In this document: positions 8,081-15,684 of the stretch, one piece after another
Position numbering within the stretch: the first letter of the stretch is position 1
Layout: the number at the start of each line of letters is the position of its first letter
DNA from: a bacterium
GTDB taxonomy: Bacteria; Bacteroidota; Rhodothermia; Rhodothermales; UBA10348
Assembly (NCBI GenBank): GCA_013204185.1
Contig: JABMOI010000010.1
Location: forward strand, 1 to 33,996
Length of the DNA: 33,996 bases
Reading direction: 5' to 3'
Made by a program: the position numbers and the translations under genes
The notes under the pieces: model-generated
Seen by the model: only the letters and a program-made list of their open reading frames with translations
Told to the model about the DNA's origin: nothing
The model's database searches: none

Positions 8081-9727
8081 TTACTTCATCAACAATATCT
8101 GGTGCGATTGGATTCCTGAATCTGATTCCATTCGAACAAAATACGTTCCACTTGGGAGATCGGTTGCAGTAAAGGATACTTCGTACTGGCCGGCGCTTTG
8201 AGTGCCATCTACAAGCGTCGAAATCATCTGGCCGGAAAGATCCCACACCGATATTCGAATGGTCTGAGTTTCCAGCACGTCATATTCAATGGTTGTGGAA
8301 GGATTGAATGGGTTTGGATAATTACCCTTCAGGGACGCCGTGAACGTAGGCTCTATGTCTCCCATTCCCAGTTTAACCGTTTGAGACGTCTCTTCTAGGC
8401 CATTTGAAAGCATAGATTTCAAACGGTAATAGACCACTCCGTCCGGCTTGATTACATCCGTGTAGGTGAGCGGTTCAGCCGATGAGCCAGGACCCGGCAG
8501 TACTTCGGCAATGGGATCAAATAGTTGGCCGTCCCGAGACCGTTCGACTATATACGATCGAGCATTCAGCTGCACGGTCTCCCACTTCAGAACAACCACG
8601 TTGTCCAAGAAGTCCACCGAAATATCCAATTCTTGTGCTCCCTTAACAATGAACCGAGAAGCGGTGACTAGCTTTGAGCTTGGGCTCTTTTCAAAATCGA
8701 ACAAATAACCATCATCCTGCGATGGCCTTTTCATTTCTGAAACAATCTCCGATGGTGTCCAAACGGAAGGACTGATTCTGAAATCGTCCATTTGCCCGGA
8801 AAATGATGAAATGTCACTCGCTTTCGCTTCTGAAAGACGGGATCCAAGTGCTACCTGAGTCGCCGTCTTAATTGGAAACGAAAAGACGTGATACAAGGAA
8901 TCTACCACTTCTCCATCCACAGATAGCTTCGTCCACTCCCCTTCAGGATCATAAACCATGGTCAGAAAGTGCCAGTTACCATCCGCAATTGGCATCGTAC
9001 TACGCATGGAAACATGCTTAGAATCGAATCCGCGGTAAAACTCCAAATATCCTGCTGGGTCTACAACCCATTCAAAAGGATAGTCGTCCGACCCCTCTCC
9101 AGACCAGGTCGAGAGAAGAAGCTCATTGACTTCAGTGGTTCGAGTCCACATGGAGACGGAATAGGGACTTCCGTAGGTTAGGTGGTTTGCAGATGGCAGG
9201 TCTACCACCCATCCTTGTGTTTTTCCTGTTCCGAACTCTCCAACCTCATTTTGTTGAGCGAGGCGCAGAGGCCTCTTTTCAGGCAGGATTTCAATGCGAG
9301 ACACTGTTCGCTCAACCACCGATGCTCCTCGCATCACAAATGGAGCCACGGTTAAAGAACTTGGTTGGTCGACTCTGCCTGATTTTAACTTGATGAGTAC
9401 GACATCGCCAAACTTGAAACTCTTCGTTCCCCATACTCGCATCTTTCCATCCCTGCCAAGCTCGTGACGAAGCGGCGAGAAATCGCCCTTTTCACTTCGT
9501 TTCACGCCGGATTTCCATTCCCAATCCGCGGGAATCGACACGAGTATGCCAGTAACCGCCTCCCTTTCGCCGTACTCAAGAAATAAGTTCACATCTGAAA
9601 ACGAAGCAGCAGCATGCGACTGGCCAATTACCTTGAATTGTGCGCAGGCATTGCTGGTCCAAAGTGTGATCGAACAAATAAGTACGACCAAACGGGAAAA
9701 GGCCCTGATATAAGGGGTCCTAATCAT
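8081..9727 (-). CDS. Secreted LamG-domain protein with T9SS type A sorting domain
   Basis: From ATG at 9727 the product is about 548 residues. It begins with a signal peptide (SRLVVLICSITLWTSNACAQ). The middle carries a LamG/concanavalin-like domain (about 175-340, including WHFLTMVYDPEGEW and MDDFRISP), then a Fn3-like segment (YIVERSRDGQLFDPI). The end is a T9SS type A sorting domain (GNYPNPFNPSTTIEYDV and, at the tail, LPSGTYFVRMES ... ILLMK). It is probably secreted and attached to the cell surface; the ligand is unknown. An in-frame ATG at 9799 exists, but its 24 extra residues are His/Pro/Arg rich and precede a complete signal peptide, so 9727 is preferred. Confidence 0.8.
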   Translation of the reverse strand: MIRTPYIRAFSRLVVLICSITLWTSNACAQFKVIGQSHAAASFSDVNLFLEYGEREAVTGILVSIPADWEWKSGVKRSEKGDFSPLRHELGRDGKMRVWGTKSFKFGDVVLIKLKSGRVDQPSSLTVAPFVMRGASVVERTVSRIEILPEKRPLRLAQQNEVGEFGTGKTQGWVVDLPSANHLTYGSPYSVSMWTRTTEVNELLLSTWSGEGSDDYPFEWVVDPAGYLEFYRGFDSKHVSMRSTMPIADGNWHFLTMVYDPEGEWTKLSVDGEVVDSLYHVFSFPIKTATQVALGSRLSEAKASDISSFSGQMDDFRISPSVWTPSEIVSEMKRPSQDDGYLFDFEKSPSSKLVTASRFIVKGAQELDISVDFLDNVVVLKWETVQLNARSYIVERSRDGQLFDPIAEVLPGPGSSAEPLTYTDVIKPDGVVYYRLKSMLSNGLEETSQTVKLGMGDIEPTFTASLKGNYPNPFNPSTTIEYDVLETQTIRISVWDLSGQMISTLVDGTQSAGQYEVSFTATDLPSGTYFVRMESDSGIQSHQILLMK

Positions 9728-9952
9728 ACATTCTAGATTATTGAAGTGGCGCGCCCAAGTGCGGTGGGGGTGGGGGTGGATGCGCCGAACAACTCTCAAA
9801 ATCTAGTTGGAAGACACGTAGGTGTCAAGACTATTGGGAAGCCTACTCCCCTCTACGATCCCTACCTGCCACCAATACCGTCCAAATGGGGCTCTATGGG
9901 GCTAAACGGAGGATGTGAATTCGTCCAAGCGTGGATAACTTTTGGGCCGGAG

Positions 9953-10300
9953 CTAGTTCATCATCGAAGCGGGTATTTTCACCACTCGCTTTAGGACCGA
10001 TGTTAGAACCCGGTTACCAAATTCAACTCGCATACCCGGGCTTGCTACTAAGTCCTGCTGGATACACTTGCCACCCCAGGTACATCCCGCTATGGATGTA
10101 AGCACTTCAGGATGACCTTCACTTTCAAACCACCCACCAGAAACTGCAAACATCCCGTTCCCAAGACACCGAGCTGAATAAACCGAGTTTTGGGTGTAGA
10201 GAACGAGCACATCGCCGGGTCCGACTTCCGCACGGCGCACACCCACTGCCACAGAGGCATGTTGGGTTAAGTCGGTAAGTGAAAGTGCACGGGTGCGCAT
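9953..10300 (-). CDS. Protein of unknown function (115 residues)
   Basis: A soluble 115-residue protein without signal peptide or membrane segment. The centre looks like a small beta-barrel or strand-rich fold (PGDVLVLYTQNSVYSARCLG, FAVSGGWF), with four cysteines, of which CTWGGKC places two close together. I recognise no family. A purine-rich AGGAAG sits 3 bases before the ATG, rather close for a Shine-Dalgarno site. A strong hairpin (10332-10377) lies in the leader about 30 bases upstream of the start, so expression could depend on whether transcripts from the upstream choice-of-anchor gene pass it. Confidence 0.55.
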   Translation of the reverse strand: MRTRALSLTDLTQHASVAVGVRRAEVGPGDVLVLYTQNSVYSARCLGNGMFAVSGGWFESEGHPEVLTSIAGCTWGGKCIQQDLVASPGMRVEFGNRVLTSVLKRVVKIPASMMN

Positions 10301-10331
10301 ATGCTTCCTAGAGGTTCATAACGAATCTAAA

Positions 10332-10377
10332 GTAGTTATAGAGGTGGGTCGGCAAAGCCGACCCACCTCTATACTAC
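10332..10377. repeat. Strong perfect hairpin with AAA/TTT loop
   Basis: Arms 10332-10353 and 10357-10377 pair perfectly over 16 bases (ATAGAGGTGGGTCGGC against its complement) plus five more beyond a one-base bulge. The loop is three bases. No long T-run follows on either strand; on the minus strand only TTT comes after the outer stem. It may act as a transcription barrier, an mRNA 3'-end stabiliser or a leader structure for the gene ending at 9953. Confidence 0.75.
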
Positions 10378-10400
10378 GACTCTAATCATTAAGCCGTTTC

Positions 10401-10426
10401 AAAACGAGGAAAAGTCTCGTTTTTTT
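10401..10426. terminator. Short hairpin with T-run, likely weak terminator
   Basis: AAAACGAG at 10401-10408 pairs with CTCGTTTT at 10416-10423 around a 7-base loop. On the plus strand seven Ts run through 10426; on the minus strand TTTT closes the stem. It lies 23 bases past the stop of the choice-of-anchor B gene, so its likely role is to end that minus-strand transcript, though the T-run is better placed for the plus strand. Confidence 0.5.
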
Positions 10427-10448
10427 GCCCTAAATCTAGAGCTGCGAC

Positions 10449-12791
10449 CTACAAGTCTACTTGACGTTTCTTCAACATAAAGAGACCTGACTCAATTCCG
10501 GTAACTATGATTGTTCCGCTTTCGAAATAAGGATAGTTACTCCACGTACCGTTAAACCCGGCTTCGTTGTCCCCAAGTGGGTTTACGTCGAAATAGCCAA
10601 CTTCAACTGGGTTCGCAGGATCTGAAATATCCAGAATGCGAAGACCCGCGCTGTAGTTCGACTGGTACATGTAGTTGCCACGAACATACAAGTTGTGGTC
10701 AGAAGCAGCGGTAGTCCCTTTTAGTTCTTTCACAAGAACGGGATCATCCAAGTCGCGAACGTCAAAGATCAGCGTTCTCGTGCGATCTTCGCCACCACTT
10801 ACTTCGTCCAACTCGTCGTTGACGTAGAAAAATTCGTGGTTGTCCGTAATCCAACCCTGGTGAGTGTATCCCGCATTTGGATATTCAGCCGTCGAAAGAG
10901 CAATCGGGTTTGATTTGTCTGTGACGTCTGAAATTGAAACAGCTGTTTCGTTTCCACCAAAGCAAATCTCTTTTCCACCATGCTCGGTATCTGGACCAGC
11001 ATAAATAATGCACTGAGCATCGTGCGAGTAGCCAGTGCCTGAGCTACCCGTTCCTTCATGACCAAAACAGCCTGCGAATGTTGGAGACTCAGGAGAATTG
11101 ATATCGATCATGTGAAGACCGCCACCACACGTTTCGCCGCCGCTGTTCACACCAACTGCGTAGGCAAAACCTGTCGCTTCGTTAATGACAATGTTGTGAG
11201 CTGAGCCAATTTCGCCATAATGAGCGTCTTCAGTAAACATCTGTGGCTCGGTCACTCCGCGAAGCCGAGTTAGATCAAACACCTGCATTCCGTGCTGTCC
11301 AGCGCCGTCTGCAACAACGTATGCATGATTCTGGAATACTTTGACGTCGCGCCATGCAGCTGCATTCGAACCTTCCGTCATGGGAAGGTCGCCGAGGTAC
11401 ATTGGATTTTCAGGGTTGGTTACATCTACGAAAGACGTTCCGTTTGTACGGCCAGCAAGAGCATACTCACGTTTGGTTTCAGGATCGGTCCATCCCCAAA
11501 CATCGTTCATCCGGATGCCTTTTCCGCCGCCTAGGTCGCCAATGTTCATAAAGGAAAGCATGTCGACTTCTGAACAGTCAAACCCTTCCGCTTTGCCTTC
11601 CGCACATTCAACTTCGCCGCCTGCAACTGATGGGTACAGATCAACAAATGCGGTTTCAAATTCTGCTGCTACGTTCCAGCCGTGGTCGTCCATCTCGAGG
11701 ATGAATGCTTTTCCAGCACCGCCGTCCGTATTTCCGGAACCAACAACTGCAACTCCGTCTCCGATAGCCGCAGCAGTAATGCCGTTCGTTTCACCATGGG
11801 CCAAAATCTGAGCGCTGGTAAATCCACGATCTCCGCCTTTGTACTCATAGGCCGATCCTGAACCACCTACCCAAACGTCGGAACCAGCAATCGTCACGAA
11901 GCCGCCCGTTCCGCCATTTGTTACAGAGAATGGAAGAAGCACTCCTGCGAAACTCCAGCTACCGCCAGAGTTTGAATACACAACAGAACCACCGATTCCG
12001 CCTCCCAACTGAGGTAAACCAACGATAGCTCTGTCAGAGGTCATGGCCAAACTCATACCAAACTGAGAGTTGTCAAAAATGCCTGGGAATTTCTGCAGTT
12101 TACCTGCGTCTTTCCACGTCCCGCTAGCAGCATCGTAGTTGTAGGTGTACACTTCCCCGTGAGGAGATTTTCCTTCTTCCTGGCCTTCCATTGGGGCAGC
12201 TACCAATGCGCGGTTACCCGACATGGCAACAGCCAATCCAAAAAAACTACCTTCTGGAAGATCCTGGGTTAATGTGCTATGGTATGTAAATGCATTTCCA
12301 TCGCGTTTAAACACGTAGGCAGCGCCCGTTCCGCCGTTCGCTCCAGCAGAGCCAACGATCGCAAAGTCGCTTGAAAGTGCAATCGAACGGCCATAAGAAT
12401 CGCCCTCCATTACTCCTTCAGCAACCAATTTGCCTGTTTCCATCCATTTTCCCGACGCGTCTTTGGTAAAGACGTAGACTGCACCAGTCGATTTGTCTAC
12501 CAACGTGGCTCTGATCAAAAGGGTATTGCCGTCCGCAGCCATGGCGCGACCGAAACGGTCGTCTTGTCCATTGTTATCAGAGCGAACGAGTTGAGCAGAT
12601 TCAATCCATTTGCCGTCTGCCGCTTTGCGGTAAACATAAACGGATGAATTGGTTGAGTTAGCACCAGATTGACCGACAAAAGCGTCTGATCCTGCGAGTG
12701 CCACGGAACCGCCGAAATTCTGAGCTTGAGCAGAAATGCCCACGGCGAATAGAATCAATGCGGCAAATAAAGTCTTAAAAGTCTTCTTCAT
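10449..12791 (-). CDS. Choice-of-anchor B family protein with N-terminal FG-GAP-like repeats
   Basis: From ATG at 12791 the protein has about 780 residues and a clean signal peptide (MKKTFKTLFAALILFAVG then ISAQAQ). Residues about 25-400 are propeller-type repeats with FG-GAP-like cycles (DDRFGRAMAADGNTL, GDSYGRSIALSSDFAIVG, NSQFGMSLAMTSDRAIVG). The C-terminal half matches the choice-of-anchor B domain, with LVIVD-like repeats (VDVTNPENPMYLG, LTRLRGVTEP, ISDVTDKSNPIAL, ILDISDPANPVEVG) and the SAHNIVINE and YSHDAQC signatures. It is presumably a secreted or surface propeller protein of unknown ligand. The frame stays open to 12926, but those 45 codons precede the signal peptide and were dropped. 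It ends in FMLKKRQVDL without a T9SS domain. Confidence 0.85.
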   Translation of the reverse strand: MKKTFKTLFAALILFAVGISAQAQNFGGSVALAGSDAFVGQSGANSTNSSVYVYRKAADGKWIESAQLVRSDNNGQDDRFGRAMAADGNTLLIRATLVDKSTGAVYVFTKDASGKWMETGKLVAEGVMEGDSYGRSIALSSDFAIVGSAGANGGTGAAYVFKRDGNAFTYHSTLTQDLPEGSFFGLAVAMSGNRALVAAPMEGQEEGKSPHGEVYTYNYDAASGTWKDAGKLQKFPGIFDNSQFGMSLAMTSDRAIVGLPQLGGGIGGSVVYSNSGGSWSFAGVLLPFSVTNGGTGGFVTIAGSDVWVGGSGSAYEYKGGDRGFTSAQILAHGETNGITAAAIGDGVAVVGSGNTDGGAGKAFILEMDDHGWNVAAEFETAFVDLYPSVAGGEVECAEGKAEGFDCSEVDMLSFMNIGDLGGGKGIRMNDVWGWTDPETKREYALAGRTNGTSFVDVTNPENPMYLGDLPMTEGSNAAAWRDVKVFQNHAYVVADGAGQHGMQVFDLTRLRGVTEPQMFTEDAHYGEIGSAHNIVINEATGFAYAVGVNSGGETCGGGLHMIDINSPESPTFAGCFGHEGTGSSGTGYSHDAQCIIYAGPDTEHGGKEICFGGNETAVSISDVTDKSNPIALSTAEYPNAGYTHQGWITDNHEFFYVNDELDEVSGGEDRTRTLIFDVRDLDDPVLVKELKGTTAASDHNLYVRGNYMYQSNYSAGLRILDISDPANPVEVGYFDVNPLGDNEAGFNGTWSNYPYFESGTIIVTGIESGLFMLKKRQVDL

Positions 12792-13015
12792 AGCGTGAAT
12801 TGAGGTGAAGCAAAGAAACATCTTCCGACCAGAAGGGCCGGTTTGACAGCAACTCTGAGTAGAGAAGCCGTGCCATCCAAGGCACCTGTCACGAATTAAG
12901 CCCCAAATAGTTACAGAGGGACTCAATTTTTACACAGTTGACGAAAAATGGAATTGGGGCCAATTGGTTCCCCTTCACGCTAGAAACGGGGGCGCTTAAA
13001 GACTCGGGTGGCGGC

Positions 13016-13906
13016 TCAATACGTACAAGAAGCGGGGCTGTCCGAAACGAAGTAGGACTTGTAGTTCGTTGCCGTCGGGTCCATGCACCCTTCCAGGTTG
13101 AGCAACTCAACTCGGCGAAATTCAACCGGATGGCTCTCGCTCTGAAGCGAAAAGAAACCGCCGGTCAACAATTTCCCGTCTTCCTTAAATGCGGGATCAA
13201 ACCCATCTACACTACCACCACCAATCTGAGGCTGGTTATAGTGTAATACGTCTTCCCCTTCTAGGTAGTGGGTGATAAGAGAATCTCCCAACACAACGAT
13301 TTCAGCTGTAACCCAGTCGTCGCCGTGGTAGGTCTTTGAAGTAGAGTTTATGCAGTGACGCGTTACCAACTCATTGTCCATCACAACATTGGTCCCTGGG
13401 GTGCACAGGTTGGAATTGGTTCGATCGTCAACTCCATTTCCTCCAAGCAACTGAACTTCTATAGAAATAGGAAAATTTTGGTCTTTCAGCATGGAATGGC
13501 CCGGCGGGGAGTGGATCATGATGCCAGAATTCCGAAATGCCCAACCTGGCCCTCCTTCGGCCTGTTCGCCTGTGAATCGATATTCGACCCGCATTTTGTA
13601 AAAAGAAAAGGGATCCTTGTAAAAAAGATGCCCAAATTGCTCATTGAACGTGTCATACTGGGAATATGACACCGTAATCGCTCCATTTTCAACTCGGAAA
13701 GTTTGCCTAGGATCTTCCCCATACTCGTAGCCTCTCACTTTGGGTGTCCACCCCTCAAGCGATTCGCCGTCAAAAAGCGAGAGCCATTCTTCCGCATTGG
13801 GATCGGACTGCACGGTTCTCTTAGAAGAGCAACCGCCCATCAAAACGATGGATGAAATGACCAAGGCAAAGAGAGTTAGGGGTCTTACCCGCAATTCAAC
13901 TGACAT
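13016..13906 (-). CDS. DUF1080 (3-keto-disaccharide hydrolase-like) lipoprotein
   Basis: A 296-residue lipoprotein: a hydrophobic leader ends in the lipobox LMGGC with Cys26 as lipidation site. The body (about 40-275) is a DUF1080 domain, a concanavalin-like fold (EWLSLFDGESLEGWTPK, NSGIMIHSP, ISIEVQLLGG, HPVEFRRVELLNLEGC). Some DUF1080 members hydrolyse 3-keto-glycosides; catalysis here is not established. The tail, GCMDPTATNYKSYF to SCTY, resembles one unit of a Cys-rich repeat common in secreted Bacteroidota proteins. The start overlaps the end of the DinB gene by 11 bases, indicating one operon. Confidence 0.85.
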   Translation of the reverse strand: MSVELRVRPLTLFALVISSIVLMGGCSSKRTVQSDPNAEEWLSLFDGESLEGWTPKVRGYEYGEDPRQTFRVENGAITVSYSQYDTFNEQFGHLFYKDPFSFYKMRVEYRFTGEQAEGGPGWAFRNSGIMIHSPPGHSMLKDQNFPISIEVQLLGGNGVDDRTNSNLCTPGTNVVMDNELVTRHCINSTSKTYHGDDWVTAEIVVLGDSLITHYLEGEDVLHYNQPQIGGGSVDGFDPAFKEDGKLLTGGFFSLQSESHPVEFRRVELLNLEGCMDPTATNYKSYFVSDSPASCTY

Positions 13907-14423
13907 ACCGTTCCTTCAAAATATTAAAATGGTGTTCGCAGTGTCCGGTTACAATCCAACACAGGGCGCGGACTGTTACCATGTTGTCGCTTGCCGTACC
14001 GGACCTGTTTAAAATTTCCTCGGAGAAACTGCCTAGCAGTTGAATGGAAGCAGATCGAAGTCCCGCGAATTCAAGAACCATATCCTCAAGCGACCTGTCG
14101 GCAAAATTAGCTCCAGCCATAAACTGATCTTGATCCATCCCCGGAAGGGGGCCTTGATCGCCGCGGGCAAACCGAAGCGCACGGTACGTAAAGATCCATT
14201 CGGTGTCAATTAGGTGGCCGAATACCTCTTTGATGGACCATTTTCCTGGGGCATACCGAAAGGCCGCATCCTCTTCTGACAAAGCTGAAAACCAATCAAT
14301 TAGATCCTGTTTTTGCGATGTTAACGTCTGGACGAAATCCCCATCGGGTACCGACTGTACATAGCCATCGTAAAAGGAATTGTATTCTGACGGCGCCGGA
14401 CGAACAGTTCGAAATGAAGGCAT
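13896..14423 (-). CDS. DinB_2-type metal-binding four-helix protein
   Basis: A 175-residue cytoplasmic protein of the DinB/YfiT superfamily. The family's three metal-binding His positions are readable: His70 in EVFGHLIDTEW, and His161 and His165 in TGHCEHHFNIL. GKWSIKEVFGHLIDTE and RALRFARGDQ are characteristic of the DinB_2 subfamily. Many members are thiol-dependent transferases or have unknown function; nothing here sets the substrate. The gene starts 19 bases after the upstream lipoprotein gene and overlaps the DUF1080 gene by 11 bases. AGTAGG lies close before the ATG. Confidence 0.88.
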   Translation of the reverse strand: MPSFRTVRPAPSEYNSFYDGYVQSVPDGDFVQTLTSQKQDLIDWFSALSEEDAAFRYAPGKWSIKEVFGHLIDTEWIFTYRALRFARGDQGPLPGMDQDQFMAGANFADRSLEDMVLEFAGLRSASIQLLGSFSEEILNRSGTASDNMVTVRALCWIVTGHCEHHFNILKERYVS

Positions 14424-14442
14424 GCCTACTTTGTTAAACGGG

Positions 14443-15060
14443 TCAGGAATTGACCGGGTTCATAACAAGATTTTTCAACAGAATGTTGGACTCAAAAGGT
14501 ACGCCACTTTCGTTTCCAAAGCACGTTGTAGGCATTTGACTGCTCCGAAGCGAGCCTGTTGCATCGAGCTGAAACAGAAAACTATCGGTAGGGAACCGCT
14601 CTGGATATAAGAGGATCGTGCCGTCTCGAACGCTATAAAGCCCTCTGATGTCTGCGCTACAAACCGCGGTGGGACCCACGTCTAGGCCTGGGCGGACGGC
14701 GTACCGGCTGTACTGCAAAATAAAACGAAAAAATCCGTTGTCCTTTAGCTGGAGCTGACCCCAATCTAACACACGGTGGCGGGTAACCTCGGATCCCTCC
14801 ATCTCAAAATTAACAGATTCAGGCACTTTCCCATCTAGGTAAATGGGATCTATTTCGGCAAAAGGCACCTGAACGCGCGATATGTTCTCTAAATTCCAGG
14901 TCGCGCTTTTGATCACGGAGGTAGGCTGGCCAACTGTAGTTCCCCTATCTGGAGAAGTCGATATGTCTTGACCACCCAAGGGATCTAGCGGCGAGCAGGA
15001 CGCTAAAAACGTCCCGCTCGTCACCAGAAAAACGACCAATATGACTAGTTGGCGAATCAT
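14443..15060 (-). CDS. Lipoprotein of unknown function
   Basis: From ATG at 15060 the protein has 205 residues and a typical lipoprotein leader, MIRQLVILVVFLVTSGTF, with lipobox LASC and Cys22 as first mature residue. The rest is strand-rich (GQLQLKDNGFFRFILQYSRY, GTILLYPERFPTDSFLFQLD), like a small lipocalin-type or beta-sandwich domain, but no family is recognised. The start is decided by its junction with the DUF6526 gene: stop and start share a base (TGATG), a classic coupling arrangement. An upstream ATG at 15087 would put nine residues before the leader and is less likely. Confidence 0.75.
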   Translation of the reverse strand: MIRQLVILVVFLVTSGTFLASCSPLDPLGGQDISTSPDRGTTVGQPTSVIKSATWNLENISRVQVPFAEIDPIYLDGKVPESVNFEMEGSEVTRHRVLDWGQLQLKDNGFFRFILQYSRYAVRPGLDVGPTAVCSADIRGLYSVRDGTILLYPERFPTDSFLFQLDATGSLRSSQMPTTCFGNESGVPFESNILLKNLVMNPVNS

Positions 15061-15491
15061 CAAACGCGATAGGTATCCGCTTTCCAATTCGTGACAGCCT
15101 GCTTGATTTCCTTTTCAGACATGTTGTTGGCGACGGCTTTCTTTGCCAATTCGTCGTACTCCGCATCAGAAGCGAATCGCAAACCAATTATTTGGCGCAT
15201 AGTCAGTTTGGAATCCAATAGCGCACCATTTTTAACATAATTGCGGAGGTTTTCCTCTGCACGAATGGCGCGGTCTTGAGCTTTCAAAGCGAACAAGCGG
15301 GCATAAAATGCTGCCATCAAGGTCAAAACCGCCAGCACGACAATTAGTGAAGCCGAGTACCTTCCGTCTGTATCCCACGCTCCAAATAAATTGATGACAG
15401 ATCCAATTACCGTAGCCAACAGGCCTAGAGCAGTTACGTAATGGAAACCAGGCACCATTTGTGCGTGATTTTTAAAATTTTGATCAGACAT
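15060..15491 (-). CDS. DUF6526 family two-helix membrane protein
   Basis: From ATG at 15491 the protein has 143 residues. KNHAQMVPGFHYV near the N-terminus is the DUF6526 signature as I recall it, followed by two membrane helices (about 17-37, TALGLLATVIGSVINLF; about 46-66, LIVVLAVLTLMAAFYARLF) and a charged cytoplasmic helix-rich tail. The function is unknown. AGAAG lies 4 bases before this ATG, supporting it over the open frame's first ATG at 15566, which would add an unrelated hydrophobic segment and run over the palindromic operator candidate. It is the first gene of the 13016-15491 operon. Confidence 0.75.
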   Translation of the reverse strand: MSDQNFKNHAQMVPGFHYVTALGLLATVIGSVINLFGAWDTDGRYSASLIVVLAVLTLMAAFYARLFALKAQDRAIRAEENLRNYVKNGALLDSKLTMRQIIGLRFASDAEYDELAKKAVANNMSEKEIKQAVTNWKADTYRV

Positions 15492-15543
15492 GGTTCTTCT
15501 AAATGGGTTAAAGAGAGTAAAGAATGACACTACAATCGATAGA

Positions 15544-15571
15544 GTCACTATAATGACACGTGTCACTATAA
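15544..15571. promoter_or_regulatory. Candidate operator: palindrome flanked by direct repeats
   Basis: TGACACGTGTCA at 15554-15565 is a perfect 12-base palindrome. It is flanked by two identical copies of GTCACTATAA (15544-15553 and 15562-15571), 18 bases apart. It lies 63 bases upstream of the DUF6526 start and 120 bases upstream of the divergent Asp-box gene, where a dimeric repressor or activator could control either. No regulator gene is adjacent. Confidence 0.5.
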
Positions 15572-15684
15572 CGATATATTAATTGTGTATCAATGTACTC
15601 AACCGTTACCAACTCATACGAAAAAAATGAACTTGTTTGCGCTCTAGTTGGAGCTACTTTGCGATTGAATACGGGTCACAGAAA

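Noticed and set aside
8010-8246. Upstream extension of the outer-membrane protein frame
   Set aside because: It overlaps the 3' end of the LamG/T9SS gene, which has clear domain support, and encodes no signal-like sequence; the internal Met at 8009 starts a proper signal peptide.
9761-9780. Possible G-quadruplex in the G-rich tract
   Set aside because: Only two runs of five Gs plus short GG pairs are present, so a stable four-run structure is not supported.
9746-9994. 82-codon plus-strand frame before the 115-residue gene
   Set aside because: Composition follows a G-rich tract (9763-9777), it overlaps the end of the unknown minus-strand gene and shows no domain or ribosome site.
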